Shown: positions 37,295 through 45,921, counted from the first letter of the stretch. The stretch: 64,000 nucleotides of DNA from Pseudomonas sp. HR96 (GCF_034059295.1 NZ_CP139141.1:4757001-4821000); one strand, 5' to 3'. The notes: generated by a model not told the origin, from the letters alone. A program made the numbers and translations.

Positions 37295-37894
37295 ATGTGG
37301 CAAAGCTATATCAACGGGTTACTGGTCGCCGCCGGGCTGATCGTGGCCATCGGCACGCAGAACGCCTTCGTGCTGGCGCAAAGCCTGCGCCGTGAGCACC
37401 ATCTGGCCGTGGCCAGTTTGTGCGTGCTGTGCGACGCCCTGCTGGTGGCGGCCGGAGTGTTCGGCCTGGCCACGCTGCTGGCGCGCAATCCAGCCCTGCT
37501 GGCAGTGGCGCGTTGGGGCGGCGTGGTGTTTCTGGTGTGGTACGCGAGCAAGGCCCTGCGCCGAGCGTTCGCCCGCCAGGGCCTGGCCCAGGCCGGCGAG
37601 GCAGGCAGCCGTGCGCTCGGTGCGGTGCTGCTCAGCGCCCTGGCGGTAACCCTGCTCAATCCCCATGTCTATCTCGACACGGTGTTGTTGATCGGCTCGC
37701 TTGGCGCCCAGCAGACGGTCCCGGGGGCCTATGTCGCCGGTGCCGCCAGCGCCTCGCTGCTGTGGTTCTTCAGCCTGGCCCTGGCTGCCGCCTGGCTGGC
37801 TCCGTGGCTGGCGCGCCCGGCCACCTGGCGCCTGCTTGACCTGCTGGTGGCCATCATGATGCTGGTGGTGGCCGGGCAGTTGATCCGCGGCTAG
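37295..37894 (+). CDS. argO: Arginine/lysine exporter, LysE/ArgO family
   Basis: A 199-residue inner-membrane exporter with five or six helices. LIVAIGTQNAFVLAQSLRREH is the LysE-family signature, and TLLNPHVYLDTVLL a conserved later segment. It would export basic amino acids, relieving excess arginine, lysine or toxic analogues such as canavanine. The start ATG 37295 has AGGAGCGC upstream. It is divergent from argP, its likely activator, and lies upstream of sodB with no shared transcription expected. Cytosolic substrate specificity, Arg versus Lys, cannot be settled from sequence. Confidence 0.92.
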   Translation: MWQSYINGLLVAAGLIVAIGTQNAFVLAQSLRREHHLAVASLCVLCDALLVAAGVFGLATLLARNPALLAVARWGGVVFLVWYASKALRRAFARQGLAQAGEAGSRALGAVLLSALAVTLLNPHVYLDTVLLIGSLGAQQTVPGAYVAGAASASLLWFFSLALAAAWLAPWLARPATWRLLDLLVAIMMLVVAGQLIRG

Positions 37895-37950
37895 GGCGCG
37901 GCGGAACCTCTATCCCCTACAGTTGTTGCGTGGTTAAGGCTCTGCCCCGG

Positions 37951-37959
37951 TGCTATGAT
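37951..37959 (+). promoter_or_regulatory. Extended -10 promoter element of sodB
   Basis: TGCTATGAT matches an extended -10 (TGn-TATGAT). No good -35 is found 17 bp upstream, as is usual for extended -10 promoters. It lies 102 bp before the sodB ATG. I see no convincing Fur box by eye. Confidence 0.45.
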
Positions 37960-38061
37960 CCTGACCCTGCGCCGCAAAGAGTAAAAACTCGCCGGCGTAT
38001 TTCTGGCCGCCCGTGATCGGCCTTGCGCTCACCGCAACAGACCTGATTAGGAGAATCACCC

Positions 38062-38658
38062 ATGGCTTTTGAATTGCCTCCGTTGCCTTACGCCCATGAC
38101 GCACTGCAACCGCATATTTCCAAAGAAACCCTGGAGTTTCACCACGACAAGCACCACAACACCTATGTCGTGAACCTGAACAACCTGATCCCTGGTACCG
38201 AGTTCGAAGGCAAGACCCTCGAAGAGATCGTCAAAACCTCTTCGGGCGGCATCTTCAACAACGCGGCCCAGGTCTGGAACCACACCTTCTACTGGAACTG
38301 CCTGGCCCCCAACGCCGGCGGCGCACCGACCGGCGCGCTGGCTTCGGCCATCGACCAGGCTTTCGGCTCGTTCGACAAGTTCAAGGAAGAGTTCAGCAAG
38401 ACCTCCATCGGCACCTTCGGCTCCGGCTGGGGCTGGCTGGTGAAAAAGGCCGACGGCTCCCTGGCCCTGGCCAGCACCATCGGCGCCGGCAACCCGATCA
38501 CCAGCGGCGACACCCCGCTGCTGACCTGCGACGTCTGGGAACACGCCTACTACATCGACTACCGCAACCTGCGTCCGAAGTATGTAGAAGCGTTCTGGAA
38601 CCTGGTGAACTGGAAGTTCGTCGCCGAGCAGTTCGAAGGCAAGACCTTCACTGCCTGA
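38062..38658 (+). CDS. sodB: Superoxide dismutase, iron type
   Basis: A 198-residue cytoplasmic Fe-superoxide dismutase converting superoxide to peroxide and oxygen. All four metal ligands are present at standard numbers: H27, H74, D157 and H161 ([11 protein letters not shown]). Q70 next to the N-terminal domain (NNAAQVWNH) is the Fe-type glutamine position. The N-terminus [15 protein letters not shown] is typical. AGGAGAATC is 8 bases before ATG. A strong terminator follows, and bifA comes next, the same order as I recall in P. aeruginosa. It is monocistronic. Confidence 0.97.
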   Translation: MAFELPPLPYAHDALQPHISKETLEFHHDKHHNTYVVNLNNLIPGTEFEGKTLEEIVKTSSGGIFNNAAQVWNHTFYWNCLAPNAGGAPTGALASAIDQAFGSFDKFKEEFSKTSIGTFGSGWGWLVKKADGSLALASTIGAGNPITSGDTPLLTCDVWEHAYYIDYRNLRPKYVEAFWNLVNWKFVAEQFEGKTFTA

Positions 38659-38677
38659 GCCACGCCCGCGTAGAACG

Positions 38678-38705
38678 ACCGGCCCTTCGTGGGCCGGTTT
38701 TTTTT
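38678..38705 (+). terminator. Rho-independent terminator of sodB
   Basis: ACCGGCCC (38678-38685), loop TTCGT, GGGCCGGT (38691-38698), then eight T. It begins 20 bp after the sodB stop. Confidence 0.93.
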
Positions 38706-38802
38706 GCCCGCACGTCGGGCGTCGACGAGTGACCCTAAAGATTCTCCCCTGCCCTGCCGAAACACTCTGCAAGGCAAGTCGTGCCATCTTCTCATTGTCC
38801 CT

Positions 38803-38831
38803 TTGACTGCCATCAGCGGATTGCCAATACT
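38803..38831 (+). promoter_or_regulatory. Predicted sigma-70 promoter of bifA
   Basis: TTGACT at 38803-38808 and AATACT at 38826-38831 have a 17-bp spacer, 44 bp before the TTG start of bifA. Both hexamers are near-consensus at key positions. Assignment is by inspection. Confidence 0.5.
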
Positions 38832-38874
38832 CAGGGCACGTTGAGGCCAAGCGCACGGTACAAGGAATCACGCT

Positions 38875-40935
38875 TTGAAGCTGGAACTCAAGCACAGCTT
38901 GTCGGTGAAACTGCTCAGGTTCGTCCTGCTCTCGGCGCTGATTGTCGGAGTCGCGCTCAGCTGCGCGCAGATCGTCTTCGACATCTACAAGACCCGCCAG
39001 GCCGTGTCGAGCGACGCCGAGCGCATCCTCAACATGTTCCGCGACCCTTCGACCCAGGCCGTCTACAGTCTTGACCGGGAAATGGGCATGCAGGTCATCG
39101 AAGGCCTGTTCCAGGATCAGGCCGTGCGCAAGGCCTCCATCGGCCACCCCAATGAACCGATGCTGGCAGAAAAGTCGCGCCCGCTGGAAGCCTCCGGCAG
39201 CCGCTGGCTGACCGACCTGATTCTGGGTGCAGAACGCACCTTCACCACCCAGCTGGTGGGCCGCAGCCCCTACAGCGAGTACTACGGCGACCTGAGCATC
39301 ACCCTCGACACCGCCAGTTATGGCCAGGCGTTCCTGATGAGCTCGGTGATCATCTTCATCTCGGGGATGCTGCGCGCACTGGCCATGGGCCTGGTGCTGT
39401 ACCTGATCTACCACTGGATGCTGACCAAGCCGCTGACGCGGATCATCGAACACCTGACCCAGATCAACCCCGACCGCCCCAGCGAGCACAAGCTGCCGGC
39501 GCTCAAGGGCCACGAGAAGAACGAGCTGGGACTGTGGATCGACACCGCCAACCAACTGCTCGAATCCATCGAGCGCAACACCCACCTGCGCCATCAGGCC
39601 GAGGACAGCCTGCAGCGCATGGCCCAGTACGACTTCCTTACCGGCCTGCCCAACCGCCAGCAGTTGCAGACCCAGCTGGACAAGATCCTCATCGACGCCG
39701 GCCGGCGCCAACGCAGTGTCGCGGTGTTGTGCGTCGGCCTGGACGACTTCAAGGGCATCAACGAGCAGTTCAGCTACCAGATCGGCGACCAGCTGCTGCT
39801 GGCCCTGGCCGACCGCCTGCGCAGCCACAGCGGTCGCCTCGGCGCCCTGGCGCGGCTGGGCGGCGATCAGTTCGCTCTGGTGCAGGCCGATATCGAACAG
39901 CCCTACGAAGCGGCAGAGCTGGCGCAGAACATCCTCGACGACCTGGAGGCGGCCTTCGCCCTGGAGCCCCACGAGATCCGCCTGCGGGCCACCATCGGCA
40001 TCACCCTGTTCCCGGAAGACGGCGACAGCACCGAGAAACTGCTGCAAAAAGCCGAACAGACCATGACCCTGGCCAAGACCCGTTCGCGCAATCGCTATCA
40101 GTTCTATATCGCCAGCGTCGACAGCGAAATGCGCCGCCGCCGCGAACTGGAAAAAGACCTGCGCGACGCCCTGGTGCGCAACCAGCTGTTTCTGGTGTAC
40201 CAGCCGCAGATCAGCTACCTGGACCACCGGGTGGTCGGGGTCGAGGCCCTGCTGCGCTGGCAGCATCCGGAACACGGGCTGGTGCCACCTGACCAGTTCA
40301 TTCCGCTGGCCGAGCAGAACGGCTGCATCATCGCCATTGGCGAATGGGTGCTGGACCAGGCCTGCCGGCAGCTGCGCGAGTGGCACGACATGGGCTTCAC
40401 CGAACTGCGCATGGCGGTGAACCTGTCCACCGTGCAGCTGCACCACAACGAACTGCCGCGGGTCATCAACAACCTCATGCAGCGTTACCGCCTGCCGCCG
40501 CGCAGTCTGGAGCTGGAAGTCACCGAGACCGGCCTGATGGAAGACATCAGCACCGCCGCCCAGCACCTGCTGAGCCTGCGCCGCTCCGGAGCGCTGATCG
40601 CCATCGACGACTTCGGTACCGGCTACTCGTCGCTCAGCTATCTCAAGTCATTGCCGCTGGACAAGATCAAGATCGACAAGAGCTTCGTGCAGGACGTGCT
40701 GCAGGACGAAGACGACGCCACCATCGTGCGCGCCATCATCCAGCTGGGCAAAAGTTTGAACATGCAGGTGATCGCCGAAGGGGTGGAAACTGTCGAGCAG
40801 GAGGCCTATATCCTTGCCGAGGGCTGCCACGAAGGCCAGGGCTACCTCTACAGCAAGCCACTACCTGTGCGTGAAGTGACCGCGTTTCTCAGGCAGGCAG
40901 AGCGGGTGCGCGCCCCTTCGTTGTCGAGTCCCTGA
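38875..40935 (+). CDS. bifA: c-di-GMP phosphodiesterase with degenerate GGDEF domain (BifA-like)
   Basis: A 686-residue inner-membrane protein that hydrolyses c-di-GMP, favouring motility and biofilm dispersal. TM1 is at about 13-33, a periplasmic domain follows, TM2 is at about 153-180, then GGDEF and EAL domains. The cyclase motif is GGDQF at 329-333, which predicts no cyclase activity, as in P. aeruginosa BifA. The EAL domain is intact: EALLRW, NLSTVQL, LEVTETGLME, DDFGTGYSS and KIDKSF. The start is TTG at 38875, with AAGGA upstream. Adjacent sodB fits the known bifA locus. Confidence 0.92.
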   Translation: MKLELKHSLSVKLLRFVLLSALIVGVALSCAQIVFDIYKTRQAVSSDAERILNMFRDPSTQAVYSLDREMGMQVIEGLFQDQAVRKASIGHPNEPMLAEKSRPLEASGSRWLTDLILGAERTFTTQLVGRSPYSEYYGDLSITLDTASYGQAFLMSSVIIFISGMLRALAMGLVLYLIYHWMLTKPLTRIIEHLTQINPDRPSEHKLPALKGHEKNELGLWIDTANQLLESIERNTHLRHQAEDSLQRMAQYDFLTGLPNRQQLQTQLDKILIDAGRRQRSVAVLCVGLDDFKGINEQFSYQIGDQLLLALADRLRSHSGRLGALARLGGDQFALVQADIEQPYEAAELAQNILDDLEAAFALEPHEIRLRATIGITLFPEDGDSTEKLLQKAEQTMTLAKTRSRNRYQFYIASVDSEMRRRRELEKDLRDALVRNQLFLVYQPQISYLDHRVVGVEALLRWQHPEHGLVPPDQFIPLAEQNGCIIAIGEWVLDQACRQLREWHDMGFTELRMAVNLSTVQLHHNELPRVINNLMQRYRLPPRSLELEVTETGLMEDISTAAQHLLSLRRSGALIAIDDFGTGYSSLSYLKSLPLDKIKIDKSFVQDVLQDEDDATIVRAIIQLGKSLNMQVIAEGVETVEQEAYILAEGCHEGQGYLYSKPLPVREVTAFLRQAERVRAPSLSSP

Positions 40936-40950
40936 AGGCCAAAAAAGCTC

Positions 40951-40999
40951 GGGGGCCCGGCCCCCTCCCACGTCAGATGCAGGAGGGGGCCACGCCCCC
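40951..40999. terminator. Hairpin between bifA and the ColRS-side small gene
   Basis: GGGGGCCCGGCCCCCTCC (40951-40968) and GGAGGGGGCCACGCCCCC (40982-40999) pair around a 13-base loop between convergent stops. This is REP-like, with a likely bidirectional terminating or mRNA-protecting effect. Confidence 0.6.
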
Positions 41000-41020
41000 A
41001 AGCGTCTTGCCACCGATGCC

Positions 41021-41245
41021 TCAGCCCTTGGTCCGGCTGCCCTGCACCAGGCTGTACATGAACAGCAGCACATCCCGGTCAGGCTTGGCCGTCGGGTTGG
41101 CCTTGGCCATTCGCGGCGCAGCGCTGCCCTGACCACCATCGGCACTGACGATCCGGGCGTGCGGTTCATCCCAGGCCGCTGCCGCCGCTGTGGCGACACC
41201 CAGCGCGGCAAGCAAAAACACACTTCGAGCGATTTCTAACTTCAT
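41021..41245 (-). CDS. Small secreted/periplasmic hypothetical protein (74 aa)
   Basis: A 74-residue protein with a probable Sec signal peptide (MKLEIARSVFLLAALGVATAAAAA, cleavage near AAA-AWD) leaving about 50 residues. The mature part is rich in Ala, Asp, Gly and Arg, with no cysteine and no known motif. Its start lies 2 bases after the inaA stop codon, so it is almost certainly in the same operon (methyltransferase-inaA-this gene) and translationally coupled. Similar position in P. putida suggests membership of the ColR-regulated operon, though its function is unknown. Confidence 0.7.
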   Translation of the reverse strand: MKLEIARSVFLLAALGVATAAAAAWDEPHARIVSADGGQGSAAPRMAKANPTAKPDRDVLLFMYSLVQGSRTKG

Positions 41246-41247
41246 GA

Positions 41248-41961
41248 CTACAACCCCTTGATAGCGCTGCCAAACGCTGCCTCATAAAAGTAGAGGAACT
41301 TCTGCCAGTCCGCATCGCTGAACGACGAATGGCGACGTAGTTGCTTGATGTCATGCTGGGCGGCGTGCTGCGGGGTCAGGCGCTGGCGGCACTTCTCCAG
41401 ATCGAGCAGGGCCACCTCGCCACAGGCCGCCTCGCCCTCGCCGGTCACCCGTACGAAGACATGCTTGATGTACAGGCAACTGTGCTGCCAACGGCCTTTG
41501 TGCATGCGCGCCAGGTTCTGCGCCAGATCCTGCAGGATCTGCTCATGGACCTTCTCGCCATGGCGCTCGCGGCCGCCCCCGGCATACCAGTGCTCGATCT
41601 CCTGGAAGCCATCCAGCGCCGCGGTGACCAGCAGTGCTCGCCATTGGTGCTCGGGGTCGCGCTGGGCCCCGCAGAAGACCATGCGCGGCACCCGTACATT
41701 CAAGGCGTGCAGGCCGTTCAGCGCGTCGCGTTCGCGCAATACCGTGGGCCGCCCGAACGGGTGCAGCCAGCTGCGATAGATATGGCCGGTCTGGCGCTTG
41801 GCGTAGAGCAGCTCACCGTTGCCGGCGTGGATACGCTGCACGCCGCTTTCGCCGCCGCGTCTTACGTTGGGCTCTTCCACCCATTCGCCGCGCTGTGCCC
41901 AAAAGTACTCGAAGCGCTGGTCCGCCGTAGCGCCGCTTTCAGTTGCACGGTTTGCCGCCAT
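41248..41961 (-). CDS. inaA: InaA-like lipopolysaccharide kinase-family protein
   Basis: A 237-residue protein of the InaA / Kdo-LPS kinase superfamily, related to WaaP and RfaY. The kinase-like core shows LLYAKRQTGH (the Lys strand), LAQNLARMHKGRWQHSCLYIKHVFV (the catalytic-loop analogue) and VALLDLEKCRQ (the DFG-like Asp). It would phosphorylate a sugar such as LPS core heptose; that activity is unproven for InaA. ATG 41961 is chosen with AAGGGATG upstream; an in-frame ATG lies three codons earlier. It follows the methyltransferase by 5 bases in a single operon linked to colRS. Confidence 0.85.
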   Translation of the reverse strand: MAANRATESGATADQRFEYFWAQRGEWVEEPNVRRGGESGVQRIHAGNGELLYAKRQTGHIYRSWLHPFGRPTVLRERDALNGLHALNVRVPRMVFCGAQRDPEHQWRALLVTAALDGFQEIEHWYAGGGRERHGEKVHEQILQDLAQNLARMHKGRWQHSCLYIKHVFVRVTGEGEAACGEVALLDLEKCRQRLTPQHAAQHDIKQLRRHSSFSDADWQKFLYFYEAAFGSAIKGL

Positions 41962-41966
41962 AAAAA

Positions 41967-42635
41967 TCATCCCTTACGCAGTAGGTACACTCGCCACATG
42001 GCGTAGAGCGGCAAAAAATCGAGCCGCTGCTGAATTTTGAAACCCGCCCTTACAAACTCATCTTCGACGGTAGCGGTTGGTAACACAAATCGGTTCTGGT
42101 AACCCTCCTGGCCGCGCGAGCGCTCGGCTCGACGTCGCTTCCAGGCCTTGAAATTGCCATCGACCCATAACGAGACAATGACGCTGTCGCGGCTCACCCG
42201 GTGGAATTCCTTGAGCATTTGCGCGCGATGTCCAGCTTCGCCGATGTGATGCAGCAGGCGCATGCTGAAGATGCAGTCGACGGCGTTGTCGGGCAGGTCG
42301 ATGGCGAAGGCAGAAGTCTGCAAAGGCCGTACCCGTTTTACTATTTCGGCTGGCTGCATGGCGCAGGCTGTCTGCACCATGGCTGCGGAATTGTCAGCGC
42401 CGATGATCACGCGACCGGACTTTTCTGCCAGCAGCGGCCAGAAACGCCCGGCGCCACAGGGCAGGTCGAGCACCAGCCCTGGGTCGCCGGCCAGGCTCAA
42501 GGCCTTGCGCGCCAGCTGCACGTCGCGCAGATGGGACATCCGCCGAGCGAATCCATTCTGGTGCTTGCGAAAATATTTTTGCGCATGGGCTTGGTCATAT
42601 TTGCCGGAAAATTCCAGCTGCACAGGATCGTCCAT
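41967..42635 (-). CDS. SAM-dependent methyltransferase (Orf222-like)
   Basis: A 222-residue class I methyltransferase. The SAM-binding motif LVLDLPCGAGRFWPLL is near residue 55, with the following acidic GADNSAAMV and a post-motif IFSMRLLHHI. Its exact 222 residues and location between inaA and colS match the gene known in P. putida as orf222, reported to be ColR-controlled. The methyl acceptor is unknown; envelope modification is inferred from the operon partners. A ColR-like sequence lies 67-82 bases before the start. Confidence 0.85.
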   Translation of the reverse strand: MDDPVQLEFSGKYDQAHAQKYFRKHQNGFARRMSHLRDVQLARKALSLAGDPGLVLDLPCGAGRFWPLLAEKSGRVIIGADNSAAMVQTACAMQPAEIVKRVRPLQTSAFAIDLPDNAVDCIFSMRLLHHIGEAGHRAQMLKEFHRVSRDSVIVSLWVDGNFKAWKRRRAERSRGQEGYQNRFVLPTATVEDEFVRAGFKIQQRLDFLPLYAMWRVYLLRKG

Positions 42636-42701
42636 GGGGGATCTCCAATTAGGTATCCCCGAAGGATGGATGAAGGCCTGTGATCTGCACGTTAGAGCGG
42701 C

Positions 42702-42717
42702 GTGAAAAAACCGTGAG
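42702..42717 (-). promoter_or_regulatory. ColR-like site before the methyltransferase-inaA operon
   Basis: Read on the minus strand the 16 bases are CTCACGGTTTTTTCAC. They match the ColR consensus I recall, (T/C)(T/C)NA(C/G)NN(T/C)TTTTT(C/G)AC, in every position. It lies 67 bp upstream of the Orf222 start, within the 141-bp gap after colS. Recalled consensus, not computed. Confidence 0.6.
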
Positions 42718-42776
42718 TACCTATTTCATACATTTCTAAATATTTCAATACACGGGCTCGCCAGCAACATGAAACA

Positions 42777-44066
42777 TCACTCAGCCGCAGGCCCACCCGG
42801 TACCAGGTTGACCCGGAAACAGCAGCCATGGGGTTCGCGCTCGCTCAGGTCGACCTGCCAGCCCTGGTCTTCGCAGATCCGCTGCACCAGCGAAAGACCC
42901 AGGCCCAGGCCTTCGCCGCGCTTCTCGGTGCCGCGCACGAACGGCTGGAACATGGCTTCGCGTTTCTCTTCGGGGATGCCGACGCCACTGTCTTCGACCG
43001 TAAAGCCTTGGTGAGTGAGGGTGAGGCGGATGAAACCCTGCTCGGTGTAGTGCATGGCATTGCGGATCAGGTTGCCCATTACCGTCAGCAGGAACGTGGC
43101 GTTGTACCGCCCACCGCCAGCGGCGGCATCGACGTACTCCAGGCGCAGGCCCTTGGCCTCGATCGGCGAGCGCCACAGTTGCAGCAAGTCTTCGGCGACC
43201 TGCTCCAGGGTAGTCTGGGCTGTCAGGTCGGTGTCATCGCGCTGGGCCCGGGCCAGCATCAGGAAAGTCTGGACCAGCTCGCGCATCTCTTCGCAGGCGC
43301 GCGCGATACGCTCCACCTGGTTGCGCGCACGGGCTTCCAGTGCAGGGTTTTCCAGGAGCAGTTCGCAGGAGGTGGCCAGCACCATCAGCGGCGTGCGCAA
43401 TTCGTGGCTGACGTCGCTGGTGAAGAGCCGCTCGCGGCTCAGGGCGTCGCGCAGGCGGCCCAGGGTGGCGTCGAACGCCACCGCCAGCTCACCCACCTCG
43501 TCGGCGGCGTAGTCGGGGGCCAGGGGCGGCGCCAGGCCCAGCAATTGATCGCGGTGGCGCACCTGGCGTGCCAGGCGCACCACGGGCGCCATGACCCGTC
43601 GCGCCAGCACCCAGCCGAGCACCAGTGCCAGCGCCAGGCTGAGCACGAAGCCGACCACCACCACCGCGAACAGCACCCGCTCGCGCTCCTCGAAGTCGCT
43701 CTGGTCCTGCAGCAGCACATAGTGACGGCCATCGACGATCTCGACCATGGCGTGGTACGAGAGGTCACCGCGAAACACTTCATGGAAACCCGGGGTCAGG
43801 TGGCGCAAGTCCTTGGACAGCTCGTAGTCGCCGGTGCCGCCGGTGTAATAGAACAGCTGGTCCGGCTCGGGCCGGTGCGACCAGTCGAATACACTGTCCA
43901 TCTGCAGCAGGCGCTGCAGGTCGCCGCCCAGGCCGGCAGAAATCAGCTTCTCTTCCACCAGGTGCACGGTGGCGACGATGCCGACGGCAAAGGCGCCAGC
44001 CACCAACGCGCTCATCAGGGCAAAGGCAATGATGATGCGCTGTGACAGGCTTTGCTTAAACTCCAT
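42777..44066 (-). CDS. colS: Sensor histidine kinase ColS
   Basis: A 429-residue inner-membrane histidine kinase, partner of ColR, sensing excess metals such as Zn and Fe(III) in P. putida. TM1 is at about 10-33, the periplasmic domain 34-135, TM2 at about 133-155, then HAMP, H-box (VSHELRTPL, H221) and ATPase. Residues I recall as iron-sensing are present: H35, E38, D57, E96, E126 and E129, the last two as an ExxE motif (EERE). ATG 44066 overlaps colR by 11 bases, so they are co-translated. Confidence 0.93.
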   Translation of the reverse strand: MEFKQSLSQRIIIAFALMSALVAGAFAVGIVATVHLVEEKLISAGLGGDLQRLLQMDSVFDWSHRPEPDQLFYYTGGTGDYELSKDLRHLTPGFHEVFRGDLSYHAMVEIVDGRHYVLLQDQSDFEERERVLFAVVVVGFVLSLALALVLGWVLARRVMAPVVRLARQVRHRDQLLGLAPPLAPDYAADEVGELAVAFDATLGRLRDALSRERLFTSDVSHELRTPLMVLATSCELLLENPALEARARNQVERIARACEEMRELVQTFLMLARAQRDDTDLTAQTTLEQVAEDLLQLWRSPIEAKGLRLEYVDAAAGGGRYNATFLLTVMGNLIRNAMHYTEQGFIRLTLTHQGFTVEDSGVGIPEEKREAMFQPFVRGTEKRGEGLGLGLSLVQRICEDQGWQVDLSEREPHGCCFRVNLVPGGPAAE

Positions 44067-44739
44067 CACGCCCCTCAGCCAGACGATAGCCGACGCCATG
44101 CACAGTGTGCAGCAGCGGCTTGTCGAAAGGCTTGTCGATCACCTGACGCAATTGATGCACGTGGCTGCGCAGGCTGTCGCTGTCCGGGCAGTCATCGCCC
44201 CACAGGGCTTCTTCGAGCACTTCGCGACGCAGCACATGCGGGCTCTTCTGCATCAGCACGGCCAGCAGCTTGAGGCCTACCGGGTTGAGCTTGAGCAGCT
44301 TGCCCTCGCGGGTCACCTCCAGGGTGTCGAGGTCGTAGACCAGCTCGCCAACCTGCAGGTTGCGCCGCCCGCCACCCTGGGCGCGGCGCAGCACGGCCTC
44401 GATACGCGCCGAGAGCTCGGACAACGCGAAAGGCTTGAGCAGGTAGTCGTCGGCACCCGAGCGGAAGCCTTGCAGGCGGTCGTCCAACTGGTCGCGCGCC
44501 GTCAGCATGATCACCGGGGTGTCGCGCCGCGCGTCTTCACGCAGGCGCTTGCACAAGGTGTAACCATCGATGCCGGGCAGCATGATATCGAGCACGATCA
44601 GGTCGTAGTGCTCGGTGGCGGCAAGGTGCAGGCCGGACAGCCCGTCCTGGGCACAATCGACGGTGTAGCCCTTCAACCCCAGATAATCCGCCAGGTTGGC
44701 AAGGATGTCGCGGTTGTCTTCGACCAGCAAAATTCGCAT
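44056..44739 (-). CDS. colR: Response regulator ColR
   Basis: A 227-residue OmpR/PhoB-class regulator. The receiver domain has MRILLVEDNRDI, the phosphoacceptor D51 in LIVLDIML, the Thr and Lys of MLTARD and LLKPF. The winged helix begins near residue 130 with SLRSHVHQLRQVIDKP as the recognition helix. ColR maintains envelope integrity and metal tolerance. ATG 44739 gives the standard ColR length. It is followed by overlapping colS, and the ColR-like sites flanking the locus suggest a local regulon. Confidence 0.95.
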   Translation of the reverse strand: MRILLVEDNRDILANLADYLGLKGYTVDCAQDGLSGLHLAATEHYDLIVLDIMLPGIDGYTLCKRLREDARRDTPVIMLTARDQLDDRLQGFRSGADDYLLKPFALSELSARIEAVLRRAQGGGRRNLQVGELVYDLDTLEVTREGKLLKLNPVGLKLLAVLMQKSPHVLRREVLEEALWGDDCPDSDSLRSHVHQLRQVIDKPFDKPLLHTVHGVGYRLAEGRDGV

Positions 44740-44835
44740 TGATACTCTCTCCATTCGCGGCAGATTCCCGCTTGGCTGGCGCAGCTTAAAGGTTGTGCAG
44801 GCGGCCGGCCAGAGGCCATCGACAGTTGGGCAGCT

Positions 44836-44851
44836 TTGACGCTTTTTTCAC
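44836..44851 (+). promoter_or_regulatory. ColR-like site before the PAP2 gene
   Basis: TTGACGCTTTTTTCAC matches the recalled ColR consensus in all positions on the + strand. It lies 117 bp before the PAP2 phosphatase start and about 97 bp upstream of colR on the other strand, so it might serve either gene. Recalled consensus, not computed. Confidence 0.6.
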
Positions 44852-44967
44852 ACGCCATTGACACCCACCCGACGCCCTGGCGCGCAGGCTCGAACGTTGA
44901 CGTGCCCTTCGCTTCGGGCTTGCGCACGCGCGCTGCCCGAAACCGTTCCGTTAACCGTGGATAGCCC

Positions 44968-45741
44968 ATGCCTTCGACCGACCTGCACCCCCGCTCCCGC
45001 CCGTTCAGCGCCAAGCTGTACCTTGGCCTGCCTGTGCTGATCATGATCGCACTGTGCTTGCTGGAACTGACCTCTATCGACATGGATCTTGAGCGGTTGT
45101 TCTATAACCCGCTGGAACATACCTTCACCGGCAAGCACAGCTACTGGCTGGAGACCGTACTGCACGACCGCGCCAAGCAGGTGGTGATCGCCATCGGCGT
45201 CTTCGCAGCCATCGGCTATGGGCTCAGTTATGTGGTCAAACGTTTGCTGCCGTACCGTCGCGAGTTCATCTTCGTGGTGGTGGCGATGACGTTGTCGACC
45301 AGCTACACCAACCCGGTCAAGACCATGACTGGCGTGCAATGCCCTTGGGACCTTACCGAGTTCGGCGGCCAGCAGGCCTACAGCAAGCTGTTGCAGCCGC
45401 GCCCTCCTACGGCTGACCCGGGTCGTTGCTGGCCAGGCGGGCATGCTGCCACCGGCTTCACCCTGTTCACCCTGTTCTTCGTGCTGCGCGACCGCCGCCC
45501 CCGTGCCGCTCGTGCGGCGTTGGCGGTGGCCTTTACCATGGGGTCGGTGTTTTCCATCGGCCGGATGATTCAGGGTGCGCATTTTCTTTCGCACAATATC
45601 TGGGCTGCGGTGTTCTGCTGGTTGATCTGTCTGGGGACTTACTACGTGATGTTGTACAGGCCCAGATCTGTTGCGGTGGTGGAGAAGCGCCGTGCGGCGG
45701 TGGTGGTGGATGTACCGGCGGCGGTGATCACCGCCAACTAG
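44968..45741 (+). CDS. PAP2-family membrane lipid phosphatase
   Basis: A 257-residue protein of the PAP2 superfamily with about six TM helices. The three phosphatase motifs are modified: C1 is KTMTGVQCP, where the usual KX6RP arginine is Cys; C2 is WPGGHAATG; C3 is GRMIQGAHFLSHN. The neighbouring CPWDLTEFGG and RCWPGGH resemble a distinct PAP2 subgroup. Such enzymes remove or transfer phosphate on lipid A, undecaprenyl or phosphatidate. It is divergent from colR and behind a ColR-like sequence, consistent with a ColR-controlled lipid phosphatase in P. putida. Confidence 0.85.
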   Translation: MPSTDLHPRSRPFSAKLYLGLPVLIMIALCLLELTSIDMDLERLFYNPLEHTFTGKHSYWLETVLHDRAKQVVIAIGVFAAIGYGLSYVVKRLLPYRREFIFVVVAMTLSTSYTNPVKTMTGVQCPWDLTEFGGQQAYSKLLQPRPPTADPGRCWPGGHAATGFTLFTLFFVLRDRRPRAARAALAVAFTMGSVFSIGRMIQGAHFLSHNIWAAVFCWLICLGTYYVMLYRPRSVAVVEKRRAAVVVDVPAAVITAN

Positions 45742-45861
45742 ATCAAACCGCTCGCTGGCGCTCCCTCTCGGGGGCTGCGCCCCCTCCCACGAGAGCGCCA
45801 GGCGCCTTCGTTTGACCTGCTAGGCTCGGCTCCTGATCTGCTTTTGATCTTGATCTGGCTT

Positions 45862-45921
45862 TTGATCTTGATCTTGATCTTGATCTTGATCTTGATCTTG
45901 ATCTTGATCTTGATCTTGATC
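45862..45921. repeat. Hexanucleotide microsatellite (TTGATC)x10
   Basis: Ten perfect tandem copies of TTGATC, with two or three diverged copies just before (45843-45861). It forms the outer edge of the left arm of the long inverted repeat; its partner sequence on the right contains only three GATCAA units. The copy number is likely variable between strains. Confidence 0.93.

Noticed and set aside
37920..38061. Fur box before sodB
   Set aside because: No stretch approaching the GATAATGAT-type Fur core was found by eye, so iron control is not claimed.
38056..40566. 836-residue frame opposite sodB and bifA
   Set aside because: Crosses the sodB terminator and bifA promoter, and both + strand genes have full motif support.
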